The notes beneath the pieces are model-generated. The model made no database searches, was not told where the DNA came from, and saw only the letters and a list, made by a program, of their open reading frames with translations. A stretch of 64,000 bases of DNA from Natrinema zhouii (GTDB lineage: Archaea; Halobacteriota; Halobacteria; Halobacteriales; Natrialbaceae): NCBI RefSeq assembly GCF_013456555.2, contig NZ_CP059154.1, positions 1,116,001 through 1,180,000 of the forward strand. The letters run 5' to 3'. How positions within the stretch are numbered: position 1 is the first letter of the stretch; each line of letters begins with the position of its first letter. The translations under genes and the position numbers were made by a program. This document shows, piece by piece, positions 1 through 8,147 of this stretch.

Positions 1-2352
1 ATGGTTCTGGAGCTGTGGCAGCTGTGATCGGGGGATTTGCCGGTTGACGACCACTGCAGGTCGTCCCTGACCGGGGGATACCTGTTCACCGTTCCCGTCG
101 ACGTGGATGACCTGTCCGCTATTGTCGACCTGTGCGTAACTGACGAAGACCGCCGTTCCCGCGCTGGCGTCCTCGTGGACGAGCCGGTAGTGCTCCATGC
201 CGTTGGTGTCGTCGAAGTACAACTGCGACAGCATCGTGTCGTCGTACGGCAGGTCACCGTAGACCTGCCCGAGTTCGGTCGCATTGATCGGCTGACCGTT
301 GTAGTTCTCTGGCGTCACGTAATGGGAGTAGTCCGGCCCGGAGAACTGGGTGATCGCGCCGAACTTCGAGCTGGCCATCTGGTAATCGGCCATCACGTAC
401 CGGATCGGCTCTTCGGAGTCGCTCTGGGCGGCAGCCTGACGGAGTTCCTCGTTGGACTGATCGGCGACCGGTTCGCCTGCGGCGATCGCGTCGAGAACCA
501 GCTCACCGCGCTCCTCGGACTCGGCGGTCAGGAACGCCGACGACGACCGCGCGTTCTGCTGGAACGGATTCGAGTGTGGAATCCGCTCGGCCTGGGTGGT
601 TATCAGGTGGCCGTAGTCCCACCACGACATGACGCCGTAGGCCCCCGCCGGATACTCGTAGTCGTCGTTCGCGGGATTGTACGTCCCGTAGTAGTCGAGT
701 TGGTCCGCGTTCGATGCGTTCCCGTAATTCCCCGGGGCAGGCGTGTTCTCCTGCATCCACTCGTTCGATCCTTCCCACATCGTGGAAGACGAATGTGGAC
801 CGGTCTGTTCGGCATTGTCCCACGCTGTTGCCTGAGCGAGCGGCGGGAGTAACGGTGCAAACAAGAGCAAGAAAACGAGTGCGATGACGATGACCTGATA
901 GGTCTCGATCTGGCGAAGCGACTCGCGACTGCCCGCGAGATCGAGATCGAAGAGCTGTACGAGCTCCGCGACGAAGGCGGCGTTGACGACAGCGACTGCG
1001 AGCAGGAGGTAATACGAGAAGCGAACCTGTGTCGCGGCCATGCTGATCAGGAACAGCGACCAGACGATGACGAGCGTGTGTTCGGCGCGGAACCGGCGGC
1101 CGAAGAACGGCCGGATCGCGAGGAAGGCGAGGCCGGCGAGCATCGTGTAGAACGCGGTTCCGAATTCGGTAAAGACGTGATTGAAGAAGTCGTCCGGCGG
1201 CTGGACTTCCTGGACAGTGAGCGCAGAGTCAGATGCGCCGAGGGGAAGCAGCCGTCCCGTCAGGTTTCCGATCAGGGTACTGTAGAGATTCGGTAGCGCG
1301 AGCCACATGACGAGCAACGCAGCAGTTATGATACCGACGATGGCGACCGGGTAGTACCGACGCTCGATCTTCCGGTTGTTCCACTCGCGGGCGAGCCAGG
1401 CCATGAAGAGACAGCCGACTGCGACCGAGATGGCGAGGAGCGGTTGGAGGTAACTGAACGCTGTGGTCTCCAGACCGGGCTGCTCGATAAGCAGTGTCGT
1501 CACGATCGTCGTCACGCCGAGACTCACCGCACCGACGAACGCAACGTGATCCGGGGAGACTCCCCGGACGTAATCGAGACAAAGCTGAATGGCGAAGAAG
1601 ACGCCGAAGATACCGATCAGTACGATACCTGCCGGCCAGACCCAGATGTACAGTGCGAGTGCGAACCCAGCGAGGGCGCTGTAGAGGGCGGGCGTCCGGA
1701 GGGCCGACCAGTCCCTGTCTGCGACCAGTTCGTAGATCGGTTTCTCGCGTTCACCGACGGTGAGCGCAACCATCATCGCGAGCACCGCAATGGCCATGAA
1801 CAGCGCCTCACCGGTGTGGTGATCGAGTTGGCCGACCGTGGATCGAGACAGAAACTGTCCCTTCGCGAGTGCGAGAATGACGATCGAAGCGATGCCGCCC
1901 AGCGTCCCGCCGAGGCGCCGACCCATGTAGAAGACGGGGATCGCAATGAGGGCGGCCATGACGGGGATGGAGAGCAGGGCGACCGCGTACAACGTTTGGC
2001 TCGACGGATCGCCGAGACCGACGATCATCGCCGCCGTGACGATGAGCTGATCGAACAGCGTCCCGAACTGACCGACGTAGTGACCGGTCGGGAACCCCGT
2101 CCAGACCTCGTACGGCATCGTATGCGGATAATTCTCCGCCGTCCACTGGATCGACCGCCAGTGATACCACGAGTCGATTCCGGCCAGGGCGGGCGTCCCG
2201 TCGTCCGTGACGAACCGGTCGTATGACTGGGTTCGCAGCCACAGCATGAACAGCATCACGACCCCGAGTACGGGGAGGTGATACCAGTTTCGCCACGCCT
2301 CGAGGATGGAAGTTTCGGTCCCCTCGTCAACGTGTTCGGTGTCGGTGCTCAT
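1..2352 (-). CDS. aglB: Oligosaccharyltransferase AglB (STT3 family), C-terminus beyond the window
   Basis: Catalytic subunit of the archaeal oligosaccharyltransferase (GT66), which moves the dolichol-phosphate-linked glycan to Asn in N-X-S/T sequons on the outer face of the membrane. The window holds the first 784 codons; the frame is open through base 1, so the C-terminus is missing. A membrane helix lies at about residues 24-41. It is followed by the external-loop motif GIDSWYHWRS (acidic residue D60) and then many hydrophobic segments to about residue 500. The family signature WWDYG is at residues 577-581 (bases 610-624), at the head of the soluble domain. ATG at 2352 is chosen because a CTTATTC box lies 27-33 bases upstream, which fits a leaderless mRNA. 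It is divergent from the glycosyltransferase at 2465 and anchors the glycan cluster. Confidence 0.95.
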   Translation of the reverse strand, partial: MSTDTEHVDEGTETSILEAWRNWYHLPVLGVVMLFMLWLRTQSYDRFVTDDGTPALAGIDSWYHWRSIQWTAENYPHTMPYEVWTGFPTGHYVGQFGTLFDQLIVTAAMIVGLGDPSSQTLYAVALLSIPVMAALIAIPVFYMGRRLGGTLGGIASIVILALAKGQFLSRSTVGQLDHHTGEALFMAIAVLAMMVALTVGEREKPIYELVADRDWSALRTPALYSALAGFALALYIWVWPAGIVLIGIFGVFFAIQLCLDYVRGVSPDHVAFVGAVSLGVTTIVTTLLIEQPGLETTAFSYLQPLLAISVAVGCLFMAWLAREWNNRKIERRYYPVAIVGIITAALLVMWLALPNLYSTLIGNLTGRLLPLGASDSALTVQEVQPPDDFFNHVFTEFGTAFYTMLAGLAFLAIRPFFGRRFRAEHTLVIVWSLFLISMAATQVRFSYYLLLAVAVVNAAFVAELVQLFDLDLAGSRESLRQIETYQVIVIALVFLLLFAPLLPPLAQATAWDNAEQTGPHSSSTMWEGSNEWMQENTPAPGNYGNASNADQLDYYGTYNPANDDYEYPAGAYGVMSWWDYGHLITTQAERIPHSNPFQQNARSSSAFLTAESEERGELVLDAIAAGEPVADQSNEELRQAAAQSDSEEPIRYVMADYQMASSKFGAITQFSGPDYSHYVTPENYNGQPINATELGQVYGDLPYDDTMLSQLYFDDTNGMEHYRLVHEDASAGTAVFVSYAQVDNSGQVIHVDGNGEQVSPGQGRPAVVVNRQIPRSQLPQLQNH

Positions 2353-2378
2353 TAGGTTCCACCAGACCCAAGTCAAGA

Positions 2379-2385
2379 ATAAGCC
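2379..2385 (-). promoter_or_regulatory. TATA box of aglB
   Basis: Read on the minus strand, CTTATTC lies 27-33 bases before the ATG at 2352. This is the spacing expected of a haloarchaeal leaderless promoter. The 112-base gap also has to hold the promoter of the divergent gene at 2465, for which I see no clear box. Confidence 0.5.
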
Positions 2386-2464
2386 TTGTCATATACCTGC
2401 GTAGTTTTCCCATTTGAGGAACTGTCCGACACACTGACGGGGGTCGGTCGAGAACGTAGCTCCA

Positions 2465-3385
2465 ATGGACGTTTCGGTCATCCTCTGCACCTATGCCCTC
2501 GATACGTACGATGACTTCTGTGAGGCCGCAACGAGCGTCCTCGAGCAGACGTACGATGGAATCGAGCTCGTGATCGTGGTCGACGGCGTCGAGGCCGTCT
2601 ACGACCGCGTTCGCGAGGACTTCGGTGGTCGTGACGATATCGTTATTCACTGTAACGACGAGAACCGCGGACTGCTTGCGAGCCGAAACCACGGCGTCGA
2701 ACTCGCGAGTGGCGATATAGTCGCGTTTCTTGATGACGACGCTGTCGCCGACAAGGCGTGGATCGAGTCGCTCGTTGAGGCGTACGACGAAGAGAACGCG
2801 ATCGCGGTCGGCGGGAAGATGACGCCGCGCTGGGTCGCCGGAAAACCGGCGTTTCTCCCCGAAGAGTTCTACTGGCTGATCGGCGTTACCCATCGCGGCT
2901 TCGCCGACGGTGCGAGCGAAGTTCGAAACACGTTCGGTTCGAACATCTCCTTTCGTCGCGACGTGTTCCTGAACCTCGACGGCTTCGATACGGATATCGG
3001 CGGCCGGAAAGGTGACAAAAACCTGCAGGGAGGGGAGACGGAATTGTGCGCGCGGATGCAACAAGAGTACGGTCGCGGTGTCCGGTACGTTCCCGACGCG
3101 ACGGTCGAGCACAAGGTCTTCGAGTATCGAATTGATCCGACATGGCTCCTCGAGCGGGCCTTCTGGCAGGGGTACTCGAAACGAGCGATGGAGACGCTCG
3201 TTCCGAACTCGAGCGACGAAGAGAGCGCGTTCCTCGGCAAACTCCTCTTCGATTTCGTCCCCGACCGAGTGCATCGCCTCGCGACCGACCCGAGTATCGA
3301 ACGGGCGACCAGGCTACTCGCACTGTTCGTCTTCACCGCGGTCGTCGGGTTCGGATATCTGTACGGTATCACGCAGTACCGATGA
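2465..3385 (+). CDS. Glycosyltransferase family 2 (AglG/AglE-like)
   Basis: Probably adds one sugar to dolichol-phosphate-linked glycan on the cytoplasmic face. The 306-residue protein starts with the GT-A fold strand VSVILCTY (residues 3-10). It carries the nucleotide-sugar/metal motif SGDIVAFLDDDA with the acidic triad at 90-92, and a GGETELCARM segment near residue 195 where acceptor-side residues lie in GT2 enzymes. A hydrophobic segment near residues 280-300 suggests a C-terminal membrane anchor, as in Haloferax AglG, AglI and AglE. It overlaps the next glycosyltransferase by 4 bases (ATGA). The donor sugar cannot be told from sequence. Confidence 0.88.
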   Translation: MDVSVILCTYALDTYDDFCEAATSVLEQTYDGIELVIVVDGVEAVYDRVREDFGGRDDIVIHCNDENRGLLASRNHGVELASGDIVAFLDDDAVADKAWIESLVEAYDEENAIAVGGKMTPRWVAGKPAFLPEEFYWLIGVTHRGFADGASEVRNTFGSNISFRRDVFLNLDGFDTDIGGRKGDKNLQGGETELCARMQQEYGRGVRYVPDATVEHKVFEYRIDPTWLLERAFWQGYSKRAMETLVPNSSDEESAFLGKLLFDFVPDRVHRLATDPSIERATRLLALFVFTAVVGFGYLYGITQYR

Positions 3386-4374
3386 CTGTCATGACCGCCA
3401 CACCAGCAGTACTCTGGCTCACTCCCGACAAACCCGCCGATATCAGCGTCGGCCGACAGCGTATCGCCGATCACCTCTCGAGCGACGGGATCGCAGTGAC
3501 GCTCCGCGGCACCACACCGAAGACGGTACTCGGATCGCTTCGGGAAGCCAACCGCTACGACGTGATCGTCGGAACCACGCGGGCGGGTGCCATCGCTGGG
3601 ACAGTAATAAAACTCGCGACCGGGACGCCGCTGGTCGTCGATCACGTCGATCCCATCCGTCAGTTCGAGGAGAACAGTTCGCGCTGGCTCGCGGCGATCG
3701 TCCGCCGACTCGAGAACGCGGCGTTTCGCATTGCAGACCACGCGCTGTACGTCTACGACGAAGAGAAAACCCGAATCGAGCGGTTCGGATCCGCGACGAA
3801 GACGGAGCTCGGCGTCGAGTACGACCGATTTGCGAACCCGCCGATGGAGACGGTCTCACGGGCGAGATCGGCGCTTGACGTTCCTGATACGGAGAACGTC
3901 GCGATATACGTCGGTGGACTCGAATCGATCTACCAGATCCGAGAACTGCTCGCTGCAGCGACGGTCCTCGAGGATTGGACACTCGTCGTTCTCGGTGCGG
4001 GATCGCTCGGTAGTCTCGTCGAGCAAACAGCGGAAACACACGAAAACGTGATCTTCCCCGGGACTGTGGCACACGATCTCGTTCCGGGCTACCTTCGGGC
4101 CGCAGATGTCGGCATCTGCCTCGTCGACGACCCGCACACCCTGAAGGTGCTCGAGTACGGTGCCGCAGGGTTGCCGACCGTTCAAGTTCGCGGTCGTGCC
4201 GAGGCCCGATTCGATGGCCTCGTTGAGTTTTGTGAGCCGACACCTGACAGTATCGCTCGTGCTATAGAGCACGCCGCGGCGACCGATCCGACGCCGTTGC
4301 AGTCGTTCACTCGAGACTTCGATTGGTCGGAGATCGCTGAAACGTATAAACAAGTCATCAAAATCGTAAAATAA
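3382..4374 (+). CDS. Glycosyltransferase, GT4/group 1 type
   Basis: A 330-residue GT-B-fold glycosyltransferase, probably another step of the surface glycan. The C-terminal half shows the group 1 pattern: a strand with a YVGG turn near residue 173, then a DDPHTLKVLEYGAAGLPTV segment (about residues 252-270) where the nucleotide-sugar-binding acidic residue and Gly-rich turn lie. The frame is open upstream to 3142. I start it at ATG 3382, which overlaps the stop of the preceding glycosyltransferase as ATGA; a second ATG follows at 3391. No transmembrane helix is seen, so it is probably cytoplasmic or peripheral. Sugar and acceptor are unknown. Confidence 0.85.
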   Translation: MTVMTATPAVLWLTPDKPADISVGRQRIADHLSSDGIAVTLRGTTPKTVLGSLREANRYDVIVGTTRAGAIAGTVIKLATGTPLVVDHVDPIRQFEENSSRWLAAIVRRLENAAFRIADHALYVYDEEKTRIERFGSATKTELGVEYDRFANPPMETVSRARSALDVPDTENVAIYVGGLESIYQIRELLAAATVLEDWTLVVLGAGSLGSLVEQTAETHENVIFPGTVAHDLVPGYLRAADVGICLVDDPHTLKVLEYGAAGLPTVQVRGRAEARFDGLVEFCEPTPDSIARAIEHAAATDPTPLQSFTRDFDWSEIAETYKQVIKIVK

Positions 4375-4395
4375 CGGGAGAATGCAGTTACCGGC

Positions 4396-5754
4396 ATGGA
4401 CGATATCCTTCTCGTTACTGTCGACTCCCTCCGCGCAGATCACGTCGGCTGGCAGGGATACGAGCGGGAGACGACGCCGAATCTGGATGCTCTCGCGGAT
4501 AACGGACACACCTGCACCAACGCGTTCGCGCACGCATGCAGTACTCGGCCGTCGTTTCCGTCGATTCTCACGTCGTCGTACGCACTCATGTACGGCGGGT
4601 ACGAGCGGATCTCCGAGGAACGAACCCTTCTCTCGGAAGTGTTCAACAGCGCTGGCTATCGGACGGCCGGGTTTCACTCGAACCTCTATCTGAGCGCGGA
4701 TTTCGGGTACGGTCGCGGATTCGACGAGTTCTACGATTCCAAGACGGATCCGTCGGCGACCGCACGAGTTCGCCAGTTCGTGAAAGACCAGTTGGACTCT
4801 GACGGACTGCTCTACCAGACGCTCGCACAAGCATTCGAGACCGCAGAACGGACCGCCGGTGCGAACGTGGGATCAGCGTACGTGAGCGCGGACGAGATAA
4901 CTGACCACGCGCTCGAGTGGGCGGAATCGGTCGCGAACGACGGCCCGCGATTTCTCTGGGTCCACTACATGGACGTACACCATCCGTATGTCCCGCCAGA
5001 GCGTCACCAGCGGGCGTTCCGCGATGAGCCGATCAGCGATCGACGAGCGATAAAGCTCCGACGCAAGATGATCGAATCCCCCGACGAGGTCACTCAGGGA
5101 GAACTCGACGACATTATCGACCTCTACGACGCGGAAATCCGCTTTACTGACGAACAGATCGGGCGGTTGGTCGAAACGGTTCGAGAATCGTGGGACGGTG
5201 CTACCACGCTCGTCACGGCCGACCACGGCGAGGAGTTCCTCGATCACGGCCAGTTCAGCCATTATGCGACCTTCTATGACGAGGTGCTCCACGTTCCTCT
5301 GTTGTACGACGATGAAACCGGATCCGGTGGCAGCCACGACGAACTCGTCGGCCTGCTCGATATCGCGCCGACGCTCGTCGAGCGCGCGGGACTCGAGCCG
5401 CCGTCGAACTTCTGCGGGGAGAATTTACGCTCTCTGTTCGACGGTGACGGGTGGTCCCGGGAACACCTCATCGGCGATTGGGCCAACACGAATACGGGCG
5501 AGCGTCGCTTCTCCTACCGCGACCACGAGTGGAAGTACATTCGGACCGGCGATGGCGAGGAACTCTATGACCTGACGACCGATCCCGAGGAACGGGAGAG
5601 CATCGTCGACACCGAACCAGAGATCCTCGAGCACGCACGGGACGTGATAGACGATCACGAACGGGCTATCGAGGAAACAGCGACCGATCTCGGTGAGGTG
5701 GAGATGGAAGAGGCGGTCAAAGACCGATTACGCGACCTCGGCTACAAAGAGTAA
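4396..5754 (+). CDS. Sulfatase/alkaline-phosphatase-superfamily hydrolase
   Basis: A 452-residue protein of the sulfatase branch of the alkaline phosphatase superfamily. The N-terminal metal site is the strand LLVTVDSLRADH (D10), and the second metal site is ADHGEEFLDHG near residues 274-284. At the place of the sulfatase signature C-x-P-S-R the protein reads T-R-P-S-F (T50 to F54). It therefore lacks the Cys that becomes formylglycine and may be a phospho-transferase or a Thr-nucleophile hydrolase rather than a classic sulfatase. No signal peptide is visible. Lying between glycosyltransferases, it may trim or modify charged groups on the glycan or its lipid carrier. It starts 21 bases after the GT4 gene. 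Confidence 0.82.
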   Translation: MDDILLVTVDSLRADHVGWQGYERETTPNLDALADNGHTCTNAFAHACSTRPSFPSILTSSYALMYGGYERISEERTLLSEVFNSAGYRTAGFHSNLYLSADFGYGRGFDEFYDSKTDPSATARVRQFVKDQLDSDGLLYQTLAQAFETAERTAGANVGSAYVSADEITDHALEWAESVANDGPRFLWVHYMDVHHPYVPPERHQRAFRDEPISDRRAIKLRRKMIESPDEVTQGELDDIIDLYDAEIRFTDEQIGRLVETVRESWDGATTLVTADHGEEFLDHGQFSHYATFYDEVLHVPLLYDDETGSGGSHDELVGLLDIAPTLVERAGLEPPSNFCGENLRSLFDGDGWSREHLIGDWANTNTGERRFSYRDHEWKYIRTGDGEELYDLTTDPEERESIVDTEPEILEHARDVIDDHERAIEETATDLGEVEMEEAVKDRLRDLGYKE

Positions 5755-5755
5755 A

Positions 5756-6712
5756 ATGAGCGATCGAACGCCGCTGGTGAGTGTTATCGTCCCGACGTAC
5801 AATAGACCCGAACGGTTGGTGCGGTCCCTCGAGAGCGTCGCCGACCAGACCTACGAGCACCTCGAGGTCATCGTCGTCGACGACGGATCGGAGACACCTG
5901 CCACGGACGTCGTCGCGCCAGTTCGCGAGGAACTCCCGTACGAAGTCACCGTCATCAGACACGACGACAATCGCGGCGCGAACGCAGCCCGTAATACGGG
6001 TATCCGTGAAGCATCGGGCGAATTCCTCGCGTTTCTCGACGACGATGACGAGTGGTGTCCGTCGAAGGTAACCCGGCAGGTAGATGCCTTTCAGCGGGCG
6101 TCTACTGATCTCGGACTGGTATACACCGCGCTTCGACTTGTCGATGACGACGGAACGGTCCTCCGAACAACCGACGCGTCGGTCGCCGGTGACGTGACGC
6201 GACAGCTCCTGTGTCGGAACGCTATCGGCTCGTTCTCCTGCGTGATGGTTCGGTCCGCAGCGGCCGCCGACGCCGGCCCCCTCGACGAGGCGTTTCCGAG
6301 CTGGCAGGATCTGGACTGGTACATCCGTATTTCGGAGGACTGGACCGTCCAACCGATTTCCGACCCGCTCGTCACGAACTACGCGGGAACGCACGACCGA
6401 ATCACCGACGACCTCGAGTCGCTTATCGAGGAGACCTATCCTCGATTCCTCTGGAAACACCGCCCTCGAGCGGCGGCGTACGGTGGACTGTTCGAACGCA
6501 AAATGCTCGCCTGGGCCGCGTTCCGGATCGGCGCATGGTACGCGCTCCCGGCCGGTCAGTACGCGACGGCGCGCCAGTTCCTCCTGCGCGCGATCACACT
6601 GTATCCCTTCGATCCGCGGTTCTTCCTCTACGCCGCGATCGCCGTCGGTGGCGACCCAGCAAGAATCGCCTTCGATCGAGCGAAACGGTTGCTCTCTTCC
6701 ATGCAAGGTTGA
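5756..6712 (+). CDS. Glycosyltransferase family 2
   Basis: A 318-residue GT2 enzyme of the surface-glycan block. It has the fold start VSVIVPTYNRP (residues 8-18), the strand VIVVDDGS (38-45) and the donor-binding motif GEFLAFLDDDDEW (88-100). The C-terminal quarter holds moderately hydrophobic stretches (for example RFFLYAAIAVGG) but no strong helix. ATG at 5756 follows the TAA of the preceding gene by one base, making this the last gene of the tight 2465-6712 operon; the frame runs open upstream inside the sulfatase gene and that part is not expected to be coding. Substrate unknown. Confidence 0.88.
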   Translation: MSDRTPLVSVIVPTYNRPERLVRSLESVADQTYEHLEVIVVDDGSETPATDVVAPVREELPYEVTVIRHDDNRGANAARNTGIREASGEFLAFLDDDDEWCPSKVTRQVDAFQRASTDLGLVYTALRLVDDDGTVLRTTDASVAGDVTRQLLCRNAIGSFSCVMVRSAAAADAGPLDEAFPSWQDLDWYIRISEDWTVQPISDPLVTNYAGTHDRITDDLESLIEETYPRFLWKHRPRAAAYGGLFERKMLAWAAFRIGAWYALPAGQYATARQFLLRAITLYPFDPRFFLYAAIAVGGDPARIAFDRAKRLLSSMQG

Positions 6713-6990
6713 CTTAGAGCACGTTGCACCACTTTCCGGCTCGAGTTCATCCTTCGACGGTTCACACCGCACATTAAATATATATCACAGGTCAAGTTCT
6801 CGTCAAATTAGTTAAACCGCCTGCAGTCATAAATACGGTAAATGCGACAGACAGAAACAGCTTTTACGAGCTGGAAGTGTCTCATGCTCGAGTACACGAC
6901 GTCGCTCAGATTTCACGCCAAGTATGTCGCTGCATCACTTCCAAGAGGCGTGACAGAGAGCAACTCGCTTGGGATCTCAGAGGGATATTT

Positions 6991-8055
6991 ATGACTGAGA
7001 ATGAAGGAGATACATCTGGTGGCTACGCTTCCAGTAACGGAGGTTGTGTGAAAAACCAGGAAGGGGCGGCTAAGAGACGTAGTTCCCCCTATCCAACTGA
7101 CGATCCGATATTAGCCCGTATCGGGAGAACACCGCTCATCGAGTACCCCGAACCGACGAACGGTGCGGATATCCTTCTCAAACTGGAGTCCGACAACCCG
7201 ACCGGTTCAATGAAGGATCGTATCGCCCTTGGCATCATTCGCGAGTTAGAAGACGACGGAGAACTGGCAGATGTTGATATTATTGTCGAAGCCTCGTCAG
7301 GGAATACTGCCGGTGCCGTGTCGTTAGTTACGAATCGGTTGGGCTACGATAGCGTACTGACAACCCCTGCTGGAACGAGTTCGCAGAAAATCGGCTATGT
7401 TCGATCGTTCGGCAGTGAAATCGTTGAGTGTCCGAACGTCGATTCCGACCACGAACAGCACTATCGGAAGACGGCAAAACGCATCGCAGAAGAACGGGAC
7501 GGTATTTGGTTAGACCAGTATTCGAATCAGCTAAACCCGACAGTTCACTCCAAGTGGACCGGTCCAGAACTGTGGGATCAGACGGGAGGTGATCTGACAC
7601 ACATTGTCTGTCCGATGGGGACCGGCGGTACGCTATCCGGTATAGGAAAATACGTAACAGAGCAGGATTCGGACGTACGCATTATCGGCGTTGACGCCGA
7701 GCAATCGAATATTTCCGCTTCATTTTACGGAACCGATTCTGGGACGTATGATACTGATGTCGAGGGACTCGGGAAGGGTCACGAGCTACCGACTATGTGG
7801 TTCGAGTACGTGGACGAGGTGCAGAGTGTCAGTGACGAACGAGCATTCGTTCAGGCTCGACGTGCTGCCGCTGATTGCGGGATACTCGTCGGTGGGTCGT
7901 CCGGAGCGGCATTAGCTGTCGCTCGTGATATTACAACCGAGCAGCCGAATGCGTGCATCGCGGTGATCGGCTGCGATGGAGGAGAGCAGTACTTTGACAC
8001 GATATTCGACGACACGTGGATGCAGGAGCACGGCTATTCAACGGAGTATCGGTGA
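6991..8055 (+). CDS. Cysteine-synthase/cystathionine-beta-synthase-like PLP enzyme
   Basis: A 354-residue fold-type II PLP enzyme. The Schiff-base lysine is K75 in NPTGSMKDR, the substrate loop is EASSGNTAGA (about 100-109), and the phosphate-binding loop is PMGTGGTLSG (about 210-219). CysK makes cysteine from O-acetylserine and CBS-like enzymes do beta-replacement. In this position a role in making an amino-acid-derived precursor for glycan decoration is possible but is inference. The first 35 residues are polar and not part of the fold. I use ATG 6991, after an AGAGGGA stretch; the frame is open to 6877. Base composition is lower in GC than the neighbours: two sampled 60-base lines give 52% and 55%, against about 63% in aglM. 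Confidence 0.88.
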   Translation: MTENEGDTSGGYASSNGGCVKNQEGAAKRRSSPYPTDDPILARIGRTPLIEYPEPTNGADILLKLESDNPTGSMKDRIALGIIRELEDDGELADVDIIVEASSGNTAGAVSLVTNRLGYDSVLTTPAGTSSQKIGYVRSFGSEIVECPNVDSDHEQHYRKTAKRIAEERDGIWLDQYSNQLNPTVHSKWTGPELWDQTGGDLTHIVCPMGTGGTLSGIGKYVTEQDSDVRIIGVDAEQSNISASFYGTDSGTYDTDVEGLGKGHELPTMWFEYVDEVQSVSDERAFVQARRAAADCGILVGGSSGAALAVARDITTEQPNACIAVIGCDGGEQYFDTIFDDTWMQEHGYSTEYR

Positions 8056-8147
8056 ACAGAAAGTCGAGTTCGGATACCGGCGCAGTTCGATCCCTCTCGC
8101 TCGAATAGTCGGTATTCTTTTCTCTCCGTTCAAGTAACGATGTGAAC

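Noticed and set aside
6877..6990. Upstream extension of the cysteine-synthase-like gene
   Set aside because: The 38 extra residues are basic and have no similarity to the fold; the 6991 start is better supported.
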